The notes beneath the pieces were generated by a model. That model was given only the letters and a program-made list of their open reading frames with translations, had not been told where the DNA came from and searched no databases. DNA of 64,000 nt from Flavobacteriaceae bacterium (GTDB lineage: Bacteria; Bacteroidota; Bacteroidia; Flavobacteriales; Flavobacteriaceae): the NCBI GenBank assembly GCA_003564185.1, contig PXFS01000139.1, forward strand, positions 1-64,000, given 5' to 3'. Positions 1-9,584 of this stretch are shown piece by piece; the first letter of the stretch is position 1, and each line of letters opens with the position of its first letter. A program made the position numbers and the translations under genes.

Positions 1-83
1 TGAGCAAATACTTGAGCAATTCCTTTACCAATTCCACGGCTTGCTCCTGTAATAATAACGTTTTTATTTTCCAACATTTTCAT
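1..83 (-). CDS. fabG: 3-oxoacyl-ACP reductase-like SDR protein, 5' fragment
   Basis: Only the first 27 codons lie in the window; the gene runs off the left edge. The start is the ATG read from 83 to 81. The visible peptide carries the Rossmann nucleotide-binding motif TGASRGIGKGIA directly after the first beta strand, the classical N-terminus of short-chain dehydrogenases. The ASRGIG spelling is typical of FabG, the NADPH-dependent 3-oxoacyl-ACP reductase of fatty acid synthesis, but other SDR enzymes share it, so the symbol is tentative. A TAnnTTTG element lies about 23 bases upstream. Confidence 0.6.
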   Translation of the reverse strand, partial: MKMLENKNVIITGASRGIGKGIAQVFA

Positions 84-106
84 GACTACTGTGTTGTTTA
101 AATTTG

Positions 107-114
107 CAAAAATA
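107..114 (-). promoter_or_regulatory. -7 promoter element for the fabG-like gene
   Basis: TATTTTTG on the minus strand matches the Bacteroidota -7 consensus TAnnTTTG and ends 23 bases before the ATG. No convincing -33 TTTG is present. Confidence 0.4.
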
Positions 115-143
115 CCTTGCAAACTCAAGTTGATTATATATTT

Positions 144-180
144 AAAAAAACCTTTGTATGCCCGAAGACCACAAAGGTTT
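144..180 (-). terminator. rho-independent terminator of sucD
   Basis: The inverted repeat AAACCTTTGT / ACAAAGGTTT (arms 148-157 and 171-180, 13-base loop) is followed on the minus strand by a run of T. It lies just beyond the sucD stop. Confidence 0.75.
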
Positions 181-196
181 AAATAAGTTTATTGAA

Positions 197-1069
197 TTAG
201 CCTAAAACTTCAGCTACTTTTTTACCGATTTCGGCAGGAGAATCTACTACGTGAATTCCACATTCTCTCATAATTGCTTTTTTAGCTTGAGCCGTATCTT
301 CACTACCTCCAACAATTGCACCTGCATGCCCCATTGTCCTTCCTGCAGGAGCAGTTTCTCCAGCTATAAAGCCAACCACAGGCTTTTTGCTGCCACTATT
401 TTTGTACCAATTGGCTGCGTCTGCTTCTAACTGACCTCCTATTTCACCAATCATTACTACACACTCAGTTGCTTCGTCATTCACAAGCATTTCTACGGCA
501 TCTTTGGTTGTTGTTCCTATGATTGGATCTCCACCAATACCAATGGCTGTAGTAATTCCTAAACCTTCTTTTACTACTTGATCAGCAGCTTCATAAGTAA
601 GCGTTCCAGATTTAGAAACAATACCAACTTTCCCTTTTTTGAAAACAAAACCAGGCATAATTCCTACTTTTGCTTCTTCTGGTGTAATAACTCCTGGGCA
701 GTTAGGACCTATTAATCTACAATCTTTATTTTTGATATAGTTAGCAGCTTTAATCATATCCTTAACAGGGATGCCTTCAGTAATAGCAATGATTACTTTG
801 ATTCCTGCATCAGCAGCTTCCATAATAGCGTCGGCAGCAAATGCTGGCGGCACAAAAATAATAGAAGTATCTGCTCCAGCTTTTTCAACCGCCTCTGCAA
901 CAGTATTGAAAACGGGTTTGTCTAGGTGCGTAGTCCCCCCTTTTCCTGGAGTAACTCCTCCAACTACATTGGTACCGTATTCAATCATTTGACCGGCGTG
1001 AAAAGTACCTTCACTACCTGTAAATCCTTGAACTATTATTTTTGAATTTTTGTTCACTAAAACGCTCAT
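197..1069 (-). CDS. sucD: succinyl-CoA synthetase (ADP-forming) alpha subunit
   Basis: The 290-residue product has the usual SucD length. It is the alpha subunit of the TCA-cycle enzyme that interconverts succinyl-CoA and succinate with nucleotide phosphorylation; the beta subunit SucC is not in the window. An N-terminal CoA-binding Rossmann domain contains the QGFTGSEG loop (about residues 14-21), and the C-terminal ligase domain carries the phosphorylated histidine in GHAGAIVGG (His248). The GPNCPG motif near residue 121 is also typical. The gene follows the lipid A operon on the same strand after a 71-base gap that contains its own -7 element, and it ends in a clear hairpin terminator, so it can be transcribed alone. 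Confidence 0.97.
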   Translation of the reverse strand: MSVLVNKNSKIIVQGFTGSEGTFHAGQMIEYGTNVVGGVTPGKGGTTHLDKPVFNTVAEAVEKAGADTSIIFVPPAFAADAIMEAADAGIKVIIAITEGIPVKDMIKAANYIKNKDCRLIGPNCPGVITPEEAKVGIMPGFVFKKGKVGIVSKSGTLTYEAADQVVKEGLGITTAIGIGGDPIIGTTTKDAVEMLVNDEATECVVMIGEIGGQLEADAANWYKNSGSKKPVVGFIAGETAPAGRTMGHAGAIVGGSEDTAQAKKAIMRECGIHVVDSPAEIGKKVAEVLG

Positions 1070-1092
1070 AATATTGTCATATTTTTGTTCAA

Positions 1093-1100
1093 CAAATGTA
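1093..1100 (-). promoter_or_regulatory. -7 promoter element for sucD
   Basis: TACATTTG on the minus strand fits TAnnTTTG and sits 23 bases before the sucD ATG. Confidence 0.45.
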
Positions 1101-1140
1101 ATTTTTTTCCAACGATTCTAAAAGTAAATCCTGTTTTATT

Positions 1141-1515
1141 TTAATCTCGATTGCTTCTATGACTCATCATTTCTCCTTGTACAATCCTATTGTTTTCTAG
1201 GGTCCAGAAACAACTAAATTCAGCCAAAGGAAAAACCTCTTCAGATTCAACTGTTTTAACATCATAAGAAAAGCTTATAGCCACTTGATTATCTTCTGCA
1301 ATGCAATTGTGTAGACTAAATTGTAAACTTTCAAAAGATTTGGCCATCTCTGCTATCAAGGCAGAAAAATCAGCACCAGTTAAGTGTTGAATACCCGTAG
1401 TACCATTCCACTCAATTCTTGCTGATGGGCTTAAATAATCACTTATAATACTGGGGTTTTCATAAAAGTTAGAAGATAAGAAGTCAATAATTATTTCCTT
1501 GTTCTTAGTTGTCAT
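1141..1515 (-). CDS. NTF2-like / SnoaL-like fold protein
   Basis: The product has 124 residues with the length and pattern of the NTF2-like (SnoaL) cone fold: two N-terminal helices, a short strand with an aromatic pair (IEWNG), and a C-terminal curved sheet ending in the FSCFWTLENNRIVQGEMM segment. Members bind or turn over small hydrophobic ligands, but no catalytic set identifies a substrate here. The start codon overlaps the last 11 bases of the upstream lpxD-like gene, so the two are translated from one message. It is the last gene of the lipid A operon. The fold is fairly sure, the function unknown. Confidence 0.7.
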   Translation of the reverse strand: MTTKNKEIIIDFLSSNFYENPSIISDYLSPSARIEWNGTTGIQHLTGADFSALIAEMAKSFESLQFSLHNCIAEDNQVAISFSYDVKTVESEEVFPLAEFSCFWTLENNRIVQGEMMSHRSNRD

Positions 1516-2443
1516 CCTTTAATTTTTTTATCCATTTAGGAAGCAAGCTTAAACTTGCAATTTCCCTTGCTTTTTGTTTAAAAGGACCTGCTGGAGAACC
1601 CAAGAAGGTTCCTTTTTCTGTTACGGCTTTTGCTACACCAGATTGGGCTAAAAAAGTGCTTCCTTTAGCTATTCGAATGCCACTAATAACACCCACTTGC
1701 CCCCAAAAAGTCACTTCATCCTCAACCACAACACAACCGGCTATTCCCACTTGTGAAGCAATTAAGCAACGTTTTCCTATTTGTGTGTCATGACCTATCT
1801 GTACCTGATTATCTATTTTTGTTCCTTCTCCAATTCGCGTAGTTCCAGACACCCCTCGATCTATAGTAGTTAAGGCACCTATTTCTACATCATCTTCTAT
1901 TGCAATATCGCCAGTTGAAATCAGTTTATCAAAATGGTCTCCTCTATTTTTATAGTAAAATGCATCTCCTCCCAACACCGTACCTGAATGAATAATTACA
2001 CGATTAGCTATTCGTGTACCTGAACCAATACTCACATTAGCATGAATGATACAATCTTCACCAATTTCAACATTTTCACCTATAAAAACATTAGGTTGAA
2101 TATGGGTGTTCTTACCAATTTTTGCAGTTTTTGCAATGGCTTTACTGGCAGGTTGAAATTGCTGAAAGTGTTTGGCTAAACGGTTAAAGTCTGAAAAAGG
2201 ATCGCTAGAAATCAACAAAGCTTTTCCTTCTGGATAATCTACTTTTTTGTTAATCAGCACAATAGTAGCCGCCGATTGAAGGGCCTTATCATAGTATTTT
2301 GGATGATCTACAAAAACTATATCACCTGCTTCAACCATATGAATTTCATTCATTCCTTGCACCGGAAAATCAGCTTTACCTACATAATCACAGTCAATAA
2401 GCTTAGCAATATCCGCAAGTGCATAAGTTTTAGGAAACTTCAT
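1505..2443 (-). CDS. LpxD-like UDP-3-O-acylglucosamine N-acyltransferase paralog
   Basis: The 312-residue product has an N-terminal LpxD-type uridine-binding region (about 1-100) followed by left-handed beta-helix hexapeptide repeats (about 105-275). The histidine matching the LpxD catalytic base is kept in the motif QIGHDTQIGKR (His218), so an active acyltransferase is likely. It is shorter than the true LpxD in the same operon (346 residues), chiefly in the N-terminal domain and the C-terminal helices. It starts 6 bases after efp and overlaps the NTF2-like gene by 11 bases. A second lpxD-like gene beside efp is common in flavobacteria. Whether it acts on another acyl chain or another sugar is unknown. 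Confidence 0.85.
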   Translation of the reverse strand: MKFPKTYALADIAKLIDCDYVGKADFPVQGMNEIHMVEAGDIVFVDHPKYYDKALQSAATIVLINKKVDYPEGKALLISSDPFSDFNRLAKHFQQFQPASKAIAKTAKIGKNTHIQPNVFIGENVEIGEDCIIHANVSIGSGTRIANRVIIHSGTVLGGDAFYYKNRGDHFDKLISTGDIAIEDDVEIGALTTIDRGVSGTTRIGEGTKIDNQVQIGHDTQIGKRCLIASQVGIAGCVVVEDEVTFWGQVGVISGIRIAKGSTFLAQSGVAKAVTEKGTFLGSPAGPFKQKAREIASLSLLPKWIKKLKDDN

Positions 2444-2449
2444 CAGGTC

Positions 2450-3016
2450 TTATTCTTTGATTCTTTCTTTGTAAGTACCCTTCTCTGTCTCCACTTTAAT
2501 TTTATCACCTTCATTGATGAATAATGGTACATTTACGGTTGCTCCAGTTTCCACAGTAGCTGGTTTTGTTGCGTTAGTAGCTGTATTCCCTTTTACTCCT
2601 GGCTCCGTATGAGTAACTTCTAACACCACGTTGGCTGGCATTTCAACAGAAAGCGGCGCATTGTCCTCCGTGTTGATAATTACGGTTACTACCTCACCTT
2701 CTTTCAATAAATCTGGACGGTCTAAAGCAGCTTCAACCAATCTAATTTGAGTGTAATCTTCCGTGTTCATAAAATGGAAAAATTCGCCTTCTTGATAAAG
2801 AAATTGAAATTTGTGGGTTTCCACACGAACTTCATCGATTTTATGTCCTGCCGAAAAGGTGTTTTCAACCACTTTTCCTGTTGTTACACTTTTTAATTTT
2901 GTACGAACAAATGCAGGACCTTTACCGGGCTTTACATGTAAGAATTCAATTATTTTATAGATATCGTGGTTGTATTTTATACAAAGTCCATTTCTAATAT
3001 CGCTAGTACTTGCCAT
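2450..3016 (-). CDS. efp: translation elongation factor P
   Basis: The 188-residue product has the three beta-barrel domains of EF-P, which enters the ribosomal E site and rescues ribosomes stalled on polyproline stretches. The tip loop of domain I reads KPGKGPAF with Lys32 at the position modified in many bacteria. Lys rather than Arg argues for a lysine-type modification, but no epmA or epmB is in the window. The gene sits between lpxA (9-base gap) and the second lpxD-like gene, a flavobacterial order that ties a translation factor to the lipid A operon. Confidence 0.96.
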   Translation of the reverse strand: MASTSDIRNGLCIKYNHDIYKIIEFLHVKPGKGPAFVRTKLKSVTTGKVVENTFSAGHKIDEVRVETHKFQFLYQEGEFFHFMNTEDYTQIRLVEAALDRPDLLKEGEVVTVIINTEDNAPLSVEMPANVVLEVTHTEPGVKGNTATNATKPATVETGATVNVPLFINEGDKIKVETEKGTYKERIKE

Positions 3017-3025
3017 AGTTATTTT

Positions 3026-3808
3026 TTAATTTGTAAAATATCCTTTCATTATTCCTCTTTGCGAATTCTTGATGAACTGCAAAATTTCATCTCGTTCTGG
3101 AGTGGCTTCCATTTCCGCTTCAATAATGGATACCGCTTGAGAATTATTGTAATGTTTTTGGTAGAGAATTCTGTAGATGTTTTGCACTTCTCTTATTTTC
3201 TCTGTATCAAACCCTCTTCGCCTTAATCCAACAGAATTAATACCCACATAAGAAAGTGGCTCTCTTGCTGCTTTCACGTATGGAGGTACATCTTTTCTAA
3301 CCAACGAACCCCCTGTTATAAAGGCATGTTTACCAATGCTACAAAACTGCTGAACGGCAGACATTCCAGCTAATACGGCAAAATCGCCTACTGTAGTATG
3401 CCCTGCCAGCGTTGAGTTATTGGAAAAAACGCAATTGTCCCCAACAATACAATCATGAGCAATATGACAATAGGCCATGATCCAACAATTTTTTCCTACT
3501 CGAGTTGTACCTCTATCTACGGTACCTCTATTAATGGTTACGCATTCTCTTATTGTGGTTCCATCACCAATTTCGGTGGTGGTTTCTTCATCGTCAAACT
3601 TTTTATCTTGGGGAATTGCTGAAATAACAGCTCCTGGAAAAATACTTACATTTTTCCCTATTCTTGCACCTTCCATGATGGTAACGTTGGAACCAATCCA
3701 ACTCCCTTCCCCAATAACAACATTGTTATGAATGGTTGTAAAAGGCTCTATAACAACATTTTTGGCAATTTTAGCGCCTGGATGTACGTAGGCTAATGGT
3801 TGATTCAT
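3026..3808 (-). CDS. lpxA: UDP-N-acetylglucosamine O-acyltransferase
   Basis: LpxA catalyses the first step of lipid A synthesis, acyl transfer from acyl-ACP to the 3-OH of UDP-GlcNAc. The 260-residue product has the family length: a hexapeptide-repeat beta helix (about 1-190) and a C-terminal helical domain. The catalytic histidine lies in MAYCHIAHDC (His118), matching His125 of the E. coli enzyme. The gene abuts lpxC-fabZ with no intergenic base and precedes efp by 9 bases, so the genes are cotranscribed. Confidence 0.97.
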   Translation of the reverse strand: MNQPLAYVHPGAKIAKNVVIEPFTTIHNNVVIGEGSWIGSNVTIMEGARIGKNVSIFPGAVISAIPQDKKFDDEETTTEIGDGTTIRECVTINRGTVDRGTTRVGKNCWIMAYCHIAHDCIVGDNCVFSNNSTLAGHTTVGDFAVLAGMSAVQQFCSIGKHAFITGGSLVRKDVPPYVKAAREPLSYVGINSVGLRRRGFDTEKIREVQNIYRILYQKHYNNSQAVSIIEAEMEATPERDEILQFIKNSQRGIMKGYFTN

Positions 3809-5218
3809 CTACTCTTCTTTTTTCTGTTTTACAATCTGCGCCATCAATTCGGCTTCACAAGCTAATTTACCATTGGTGTAGGCATAGGCTTGCATATGGC
3901 AGATCCCTCGTCTAATAGGACTAATAAGTTCCAATTTAAAGATGATGGTATCTCCAGGTACTACTTGCTGTTTGAATTTCACATTATCTATTTTCATGAA
4001 AAAAGTCAAGTAGTTTTCAGGATCAGGAACGGTACTTAAAGCTAGGATACCGCCTGTTTGCGCCATCGCTTCAACTTGTAACACCCCAGGCATTACAGGC
4101 TTTCCGGGAAAGTGCCCTACAAAGAAAGGCTCATTCATGGTCACGTTCTTCACTCCAATTACATGAGTGTCTGTTAGTTCATATATCTTATCTACCAATA
4201 AAAAAGGTGAACGGTGTGGAAGCATTTCCATAATTTGGTTCACATCTTTTAAAGGCGTTGCATTTAAATCAATTTTAGGCACTTTATTTCGCTTTTCCAT
4301 CTTTATGATTTTAGAAAGCTTTTTGGCAAATAGCGTATTTATGGTATGCCCAGGCTTATTAGCTATTACTTTACCTCGAATACGCGTACCAACTAAAGCT
4401 AAATCACCAATTACATCTAATAGCTTGTGTCTAGCCGCTTCATTGGGGTGATGCAATTCTAAATTATCTAAAATTCCATTAGGCTTGACTGAAATCTTAT
4501 TTTTTCCAAAAGCAACTTTTAGCTTTTCCATAATTTCTGGAGAAAGCTCTTTATCTACATAAACAATGGCATTGTTTAAGTCGCCACCTTTAATCAACCC
4601 ATGCTCGAGTAAAGCTTCAAGTTCATGCAAAAAACTAAAGGTTCTTGAGCTAGCAATTTCCTTTTTGAATTGCGAAATACTACTTATAGATGCATTTTGA
4701 GTACCTAAGACTTTGGTTCCAAAATCAACCATAGTTGTAACCTGGTACTCGTCTGCTGGCATGACTAATATCTCTGAACCAGTTTCTTCATCAGAGTAAG
4801 AGATTACATCATTAACAATAAATTCAAAACGTTCTGCATCTAACTCTTTTTTTCCTGCTTTTTCCAAAGCTTTTACAAAATCCTTTGAAGACCCATCCAT
4901 AATAGGTGGCTCGGAAGCATTGAGTTCAATAATCACATTATCCAAGTCCAGTCCAACACAAGCTGCTAATACGTGCTCGGAGGTGTTTATACTCACTCCA
5001 TTTTTTTCTAAGCTCGTGCCACGTTGTGTACTTGTGACTAAATTAGCATCTGCAGGAATTTGTGGATGTCCTTCAAGATCAGTCCTTACAAAAACAAATC
5101 CTACGTTAGCTTCGGCTGGTTTAAAAGTAAGTTTGACTTCTTTTCCTGTGTGTAGGCCAACACCACTAAGAGAAGCTTCTTGCTCTATCGTGGTTTGTTT
5201 AGCTTTTTGCTTGCTCAT
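3809..5218 (-). CDS. lpxC/fabZ: bifunctional UDP-3-O-acyl-N-acetylglucosamine deacetylase / 3-hydroxyacyl-ACP dehydratase
   Basis: One 469-residue protein joins two enzymes. Residues about 10-310 are LpxC, the zinc-dependent deacetylase that commits the cell to lipid A: the zinc ligands are His82 (NTSEHVLA) and His264/Asp268 ([11 protein letters not shown]). Residues about 320-465 are FabZ, the hot-dog fold dehydratase of fatty acid elongation, with catalytic His369 ([14 protein letters not shown]) and Glu383 (QVEAMAQ). LpxC and FabZ compete for the 3-hydroxyacyl-ACP pool, so the fusion couples the two branches at fixed stoichiometry. It is a known Bacteroidota arrangement. The start overlaps the end of lpxD by 20 bases and the stop abuts lpxA. 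Confidence 0.97.
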   Translation of the reverse strand: MSKQKAKQTTIEQEASLSGVGLHTGKEVKLTFKPAEANVGFVFVRTDLEGHPQIPADANLVTSTQRGTSLEKNGVSINTSEHVLAACVGLDLDNVIIELNASEPPIMDGSSKDFVKALEKAGKKELDAERFEFIVNDVISYSDEETGSEILVMPADEYQVTTMVDFGTKVLGTQNASISSISQFKKEIASSRTFSFLHELEALLEHGLIKGGDLNNAIVYVDKELSPEIMEKLKVAFGKNKISVKPNGILDNLELHHPNEAARHKLLDVIGDLALVGTRIRGKVIANKPGHTINTLFAKKLSKIIKMEKRNKVPKIDLNATPLKDVNQIMEMLPHRSPFLLVDKIYELTDTHVIGVKNVTMNEPFFVGHFPGKPVMPGVLQVEAMAQTGGILALSTVPDPENYLTFFMKIDNVKFKQQVVPGDTIIFKLELISPIRRGICHMQAYAYTNGKLACEAELMAQIVKQKKEE

Positions 5219-6239
5219 CTTTTTTTAATTGTTTTTCAATATTGTTAATATTCCTTACTATTTCAGGTAGGTTTTTGAAGTGAACGTATGATTTATTGAA
5301 ATCACCATAATTAATAGCTGGTGTTCCTTGCAAAACTTCTCCATCTTTTACATTTCTTCCAATACCGGTCTGTGCTTGAATTCTAACATGGTCACCGATT
5401 TGAATATGACCTACAATACCCACTTGCCCACCTATCAAACAATGTTTACCAATTTTAGTAGAACCTGCTATACCTGTTTGTGCGGCAATTGCAGTATGTT
5501 TGCCAATTTCGACATTATGAGCAATTTGAATTTGGTTATCTAATTTCACTCCATCACGAATAACAGTTGACCCTAAAGTAGCTCGGTCTATGGTTGTTCC
5601 AGCACCCACATCAACATAATCTCCAATAATCACATTACCAATTTGAGGAACTTTTTTGTATACCCCATCATCATCGGGTGAAAAGCCAAAACCATCTGCT
5701 CCAATAACACACCCACCGTGAATCACTGAGTGGTTACCAATAATGGTTTCTGAATAAATTTTACTTCCAGCAAAAACAATTACATTATCTCCAATTTCAA
5801 CATTATCACCTATATAAACATGGGGGTAAATCTTCACATTATCCCCTAGCTTTACATTTTTACCAAGATACGCAAAAGCTCCAATATACACGTCTTCGCC
5901 ATATGTTGCTGAGGCATCTATATAAGTAGGGTCATCAATTCCAGATTTGCTTAGCTTAACTTGATTATAGTATTCTAGTAATTTTGAAAAAGCCTCATAA
6001 GGTTGAGCAACTTTAATCAAGGTAGTTTTGATTTCATCTTGGGCTTCAAAATCTTCGCCTACTATACAGATACTCGCATTAGTTGAATAGATGTAGGAAG
6101 TATATTTTGGGTTAGCCAGAAAAGTCAAGGAGCCTTCAGTTCCTTCTTCTATTTTTGAAAGACGATCAACTTCAACATTGCTATCGCCAACAATTTGACC
6201 TTCTAATATTTCTGCTATTTGGGTTGCTTTAAATTTCAT
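5199..6239 (-). CDS. lpxD: UDP-3-O-(3-hydroxyacyl)glucosamine N-acyltransferase
   Basis: LpxD adds the second 3-hydroxyacyl chain, to the amine of UDP-3-O-acylglucosamine. The 346-residue product has the full family layout: N-terminal uridine-binding domain (about 1-100), hexapeptide beta helix (about 105-310) and C-terminal helices. The catalytic histidine is His241 in QIAHNVEIG. It is the first gene of the lipid A operon and overlaps lpxC-fabZ by 20 bases. A perfect TAnnTTTG element ends only 5 bases before the ATG, so the message probably starts at or very near the start codon. Confidence 0.96.
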   Translation of the reverse strand: MKFKATQIAEILEGQIVGDSNVEVDRLSKIEEGTEGSLTFLANPKYTSYIYSTNASICIVGEDFEAQDEIKTTLIKVAQPYEAFSKLLEYYNQVKLSKSGIDDPTYIDASATYGEDVYIGAFAYLGKNVKLGDNVKIYPHVYIGDNVEIGDNVIVFAGSKIYSETIIGNHSVIHGGCVIGADGFGFSPDDDGVYKKVPQIGNVIIGDYVDVGAGTTIDRATLGSTVIRDGVKLDNQIQIAHNVEIGKHTAIAAQTGIAGSTKIGKHCLIGGQVGIVGHIQIGDHVRIQAQTGIGRNVKDGEVLQGTPAINYGDFNKSYVHFKNLPEIVRNINNIEKQLKKDEQAKS

Positions 6240-6244
6240 TTTGA

Positions 6245-6252
6245 CAAAAATA
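6245..6252 (-). promoter_or_regulatory. -7 element of the lipid A operon, leaderless spacing
   Basis: TATTTTTG on the minus strand ends 5 bases before the lpxD ATG. With the usual few bases from this element to the transcription start, the mRNA would begin at or next to the A of ATG. Confidence 0.5.
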
Positions 6253-6262
6253 GAAAAAAAAC

Positions 6263-7492
6263 TTAATTATAAAATTTTGGATAGCATATATAATATTTCA
6301 CAACAGGTTGAGACAAAGCTTTTAAATTAAATTGATCTGAAGCTTTGGCCACGTCCTTGGTTTTTCCATTCTTGTAAAGGATTTTAATTTGCTCCTCTTG
6401 AGCATGGTAAGCCGTGTTAGAGGTTTCTCCTTGAAAAACAAAATAAGATGCTTCTTCTTCATTAATTTCGTAAGCCTTACATACTTGATTTATTTTTTCT
6501 GAAAATTTTGTAGAAGAAACTGGTTTATTCTTTAATTTAATTTTTAACAGATTTCTATTTATAAGCATCAGGCAGAGCCTACTTAACACAAAATCTTGAT
6601 GAGAAGTCCATTTTTTAATGGCCGAAATCACATCATAATCATCCAATTTTGAAAACGTCTCTAAAGCTTTTAAATCCAATTGTTCTTCTGAAATGTTTTG
6701 CTTCAAAAAGAAATCCAAATAAGAAGAGGTTTCAAGGTTTACCGAATGATGAACTAGAAACTTAGCTCGCTTAAAAATTTTGATGAGTAGTTGTTCAGCT
6801 ACTAATCCCGTTTTATGCAAGTAAACTTGCCAATACATCAACCGCCTCGCTACTAAAAATTTTTCTACCGAATAGATTCCTTTTTCTTCAATCACCAATT
6901 CATTGTTCGCTACATTCATCATGGTAATGATTCGTTCTGAATTGATATTCCCTTCGGCTACGCCGGTAAAAAAACTATCTCGTTTAAGGTAGTCTAATCG
7001 ATCTATGTCCAACTGACTAGCCAACAGTTGTTGAAGGAATTTTTTAGGATGTTGTTTATTAAAAATCTGCATTGCTAAAGTTAGCTTTCCATCAAAAATG
7101 GTATTGAGTGCTTGCATGAACTGAAGCGAAATGCTCTCATGACTAACTCCTTCTATAATACTATGTTCCATAGCGTGTGAAAAAGGACCATGACCAATAT
7201 CATGCAATAAAATTGCGATCAGCAGTGCTTCCTCTTCTTCTGCAGAAATTGATGTTCCTTTAAAGCGGAGTATACCAATGGCTTTTCGCATAAGATGTAC
7301 ACAGCCTAAAGCATGATGAAAGCGCGTATGATGTGCGCCAGGGTAAACTAGATAAGACATGCCCATTTGAGAAATTCTGCGCAAACGCTGAAAGTAGGGA
7401 TGCTCAATCAAGTCGAAAATTATTTCTGACGGAATGGTAATAAAACCATAAATGGGGTCGTTAATTATCTTAAGTTTGTTTCTTTTGTTCAA
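6263..7492 (-). CDS. HD-domain phosphohydrolase, dGTPase-like
   Basis: Numbering from an ATG at 7522, the HD superfamily metal motif shows as RFHHALG (about 68-73), [12 protein letters not shown] (His107-Asp108) and a later [14 protein letters not shown] segment, the layout of the SAMHD1/dGTP triphosphohydrolase branch. The substrate cannot be read from sequence. That ATG would leave 3 bases to the divergent porX, and a TAnnTTTG element lies downstream of it at 7517-7510. The TTG at 7492, giving the start (M)[16 protein letters not shown], fits both the promoter position and the conserved beginning of the family, so I place the start there (409 residues). Confidence 0.85.
   Translation of the reverse strand: MNKRNKLKIINDPIYGFITIPSEIIFDLIEHPYFQRLRRISQMGMSYLVYPGAHHTRFHHALGCVHLMRKAIGILRFKGTSISAEEEEALLIAILLHDIGHGPFSHAMEHSIIEGVSHESISLQFMQALNTIFDGKLTLAMQIFNKQHPKKFLQQLLASQLDIDRLDYLKRDSFFTGVAEGNINSERIITMMNVANNELVIEEKGIYSVEKFLVARRLMYWQVYLHKTGLVAEQLLIKIFKRAKFLVHHSVNLETSSYLDFFLKQNISEEQLDLKALETFSKLDDYDVISAIKKWTSHQDFVLSRLCLMLINRNLLKIKLKNKPVSSTKFSEKINQVCKAYEINEEEASYFVFQGETSNTAYHAQEEQIKILYKNGKTKDVAKASDQFNLKALSQPVVKYYICYPKFYN
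7471..7478 (+). promoter_or_regulatory. possible -7 element for porX
   Basis: TAAGTTTG fits TAnnTTTG and lies 47 bases before the porX ATG, within the 5' end of the divergent HD gene. It is a plausible but weakly supported site because AT-rich coding DNA can match by chance. Confidence 0.3.
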
Positions 7493-7509
7493 AAGACAAG
7501 ATTTTAAAG

Positions 7510-7517
7510 CAAATATA
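7510..7517 (-). promoter_or_regulatory. -7 element for the HD hydrolase
   Basis: TATATTTG on the minus strand lies 17 bases before the TTG at 7492. It lies inside the coding sequence if the upstream ATG at 7522 is used, which argues for the TTG start. Confidence 0.45.
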
Positions 7518-7525
7518 GACAAAAT

Positions 7526-9076
7526 ATGAGCAAGATTAGCGTACTTTGGGTAGATGATGAGATAGATTTATTAAAACCTCACATTTTATTTTTAGAAAAG
7601 AAGGATTATGAAGTAACCACCTGCCAAAGCGGAACTGAAGCTTTGGAAGAGGTACAAAAAAATAGCTTTGATATCATTTTTTTAGATGAAAATATGCCTG
7701 GACTTACAGGTTTAGAAACGCTTTTTGAATTGAAATCTTTCAACAGCCAAACCCCTGTGGTAATGGTAACGAAAAGCGAGGAAGAAAACATCATGGAGGA
7801 GGCTATTGGGGCTAAGATTGCTGATTACCTCATCAAGCCTGTTAACCCTAATCAAATTTTACTTTCCATCAAGAAAAACCTTGACCACAATAGATTGGTG
7901 AGTCAGAAAACCTCTTCAAATTACCAACAGGAATTTAGAAAAATTGCTATGGATATGGCTATGATCAACACTTACCAAGAATGGGTTGACATCTACAAAA
8001 GACTTGTTTATTGGGAGTTAGAACTTGATGATGTGAATGATGATAGCATGTTAGAAATTCTCCAGTCTCAAAAAATTGAAGCCAATAATGAGTTTTTTAA
8101 ATTCATTGAGAAAAATTATAAAAATTGGTTTAAAGCTGGTGAAGATGCACCCGTTTTATCTCATACCTTATTGAAGAAAAAGGTGTTTCCATTGGTCAAC
8201 CAAAAACAACCTACCCTTCTGGTAGTGATTGATAATTTACGTTACGACCAATTTAAAGTTTTTGAAGAGCAGATAAATAAGTACTATAAAAAAACTGAAG
8301 AAGAAAGCTTCTTTAGCATTCTTCCAACAGCTACTCAATATGCTAGAAATGCTATGTTTTCTGGTTTAATGCCAGCTGATATGGAAAAAATTTATCCCGA
8401 ATATTGGAAAAATGATACGGATGAAGGCGGTAAAAATAATTTTGAAAAGGAATTCCTTGATACTCAAATTAAACGACTAGGAAAAGATATAGATTTTGAT
8501 TACATTAAAATTACCAATTTTAATAGTGGAAAGAAATTAGTTGAAAATTTTGCTCAGCAAAAGAACAAAGATTTAACTGTTTTGGTATATAATTTTGTAG
8601 ATATGATTTCGCATGCCAAAACTGAAATGGAAGTAATTAAAGAATTGGCTGCAGATGATAAATCCTACCGTTCAATCACAGAAAGTTGGTTCAAGAATTC
8701 GCCTTTATTAGATGTTATTCAGCAAGCAAAGCACATGGGATTCCAGCTGATGGTTACTACTGATCACGGCACCATAAACGTGAAAACGCCTTCTAAAGTG
8801 ATAGGAGATAAAAACACTAGTTTAAATTTAAGATATAAAACAGGGAAAAGTTTAACTTACCAAGACAAGGATGTATTTGCTGTAAAAAATCCTAAAGAAA
8901 TTCACTTGCCCAGCATCAATATGAGTAGTTCATATATTTTTGCTCGAGGCGATTATTTCTTGGCTTATCCAAATAATTTTAACTATTACGTAAATTACTA
9001 CAGAAATACCTTTCAGCATGGAGGTGTTTCATTAGAGGAAATGATTATTCCATTTAGTGTATATTTACCTAAGTAA
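7526..9076 (+). CDS. porX: PorX-type response regulator with PglZ phosphodiesterase domain
   Basis: The 516-residue product has an N-terminal receiver domain (about 1-120) with acidic pair Asp10/Asp11, phosphoacceptor Asp54 and conserved Lys in LIKPVNP. Instead of a DNA-binding domain it carries a PglZ domain of the alkaline phosphatase superfamily (about 165-515), with the metal-binding signatures VVIDNLRYDQ and TTDHG. This architecture is PorX, the T9SS regulator, which in Porphyromonas pairs with the PorY kinase and an ECF sigma factor and whose PglZ domain has phosphodiesterase activity. No porY is in the window. tsaE follows after 12 bases. Confidence 0.93.
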   Translation: MSKISVLWVDDEIDLLKPHILFLEKKDYEVTTCQSGTEALEEVQKNSFDIIFLDENMPGLTGLETLFELKSFNSQTPVVMVTKSEEENIMEEAIGAKIADYLIKPVNPNQILLSIKKNLDHNRLVSQKTSSNYQQEFRKIAMDMAMINTYQEWVDIYKRLVYWELELDDVNDDSMLEILQSQKIEANNEFFKFIEKNYKNWFKAGEDAPVLSHTLLKKKVFPLVNQKQPTLLVVIDNLRYDQFKVFEEQINKYYKKTEEESFFSILPTATQYARNAMFSGLMPADMEKIYPEYWKNDTDEGGKNNFEKEFLDTQIKRLGKDIDFDYIKITNFNSGKKLVENFAQQKNKDLTVLVYNFVDMISHAKTEMEVIKELAADDKSYRSITESWFKNSPLLDVIQQAKHMGFQLMVTTDHGTINVKTPSKVIGDKNTSLNLRYKTGKSLTYQDKDVFAVKNPKEIHLPSINMSSSYIFARGDYFLAYPNNFNYYVNYYRNTFQHGGVSLEEMIIPFSVYLPK

Positions 9077-9088
9077 ACATCAGATTTA

Positions 9089-9496
9089 ATGGAATATAGT
9101 CTTAATGAAATTCAACAAGTGGGCAAATTTATACTTTCAAAAGCCCAACATCAAGCCTTGTTATTTTATGGAGAAATGGGCGTAGGAAAAACTACATTAA
9201 TTAAGGTTATTGTGCAATTACTTGGATCTTCAGATCAGGTATCTAGTCCAACTTTTTCATTGGTAAATGAGTACCATTATCCGCATGGAAAAATTTTTCA
9301 TTTCGATTTATACCGAATCAAACAGGAAGAAGAAGTAGCTGATATTGGATTTGAGGATTATTTTTATGAAGCTAAAGATTGGCAGTTTATTGAATGGCCT
9401 GAAATGATTCCTAATTTACTCCCTGAGGAACACACAGCTGTTCATGTTGAACTATTAGCCTCGGGAAAGCGAAAAATTAATCTTGTTGATTCTTAA
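9089..9496 (+). CDS. tsaE: tRNA threonylcarbamoyladenosine biosynthesis ATPase TsaE
   Basis: This 135-residue P-loop protein supports the TsaB-TsaD complex in making the t6A modification of ANN-decoding tRNAs. The Walker A motif GEMGVGKTT is at about residues 28-36; the family motifs SSPTFSLVNEY, FHFDLYRI and FIEWPE follow in order. Length is normal. It sits 12 bases downstream of porX, as in many Bacteroidota, so the two are likely cotranscribed. Confidence 0.95.
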   Translation: MEYSLNEIQQVGKFILSKAQHQALLFYGEMGVGKTTLIKVIVQLLGSSDQVSSPTFSLVNEYHYPHGKIFHFDLYRIKQEEEVADIGFEDYFYEAKDWQFIEWPEMIPNLLPEEHTAVHVELLASGKRKINLVDS

Positions 9497-9584
9497 AATC
9501 GAAAGCATTTTTAGAAAAAATTTAATTTAATTTGCGAATTCATTTTAATTTGCCTTATTTTATACTTCTTTTTAACAACTTAAA

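Noticed and set aside
1505-2443. LpxD-like gene as a degraded duplicate
   Set aside because: The frame is intact, the catalytic His and hexapeptide repeats are kept and the gene is embedded in the operon, so it is a functional paralog.
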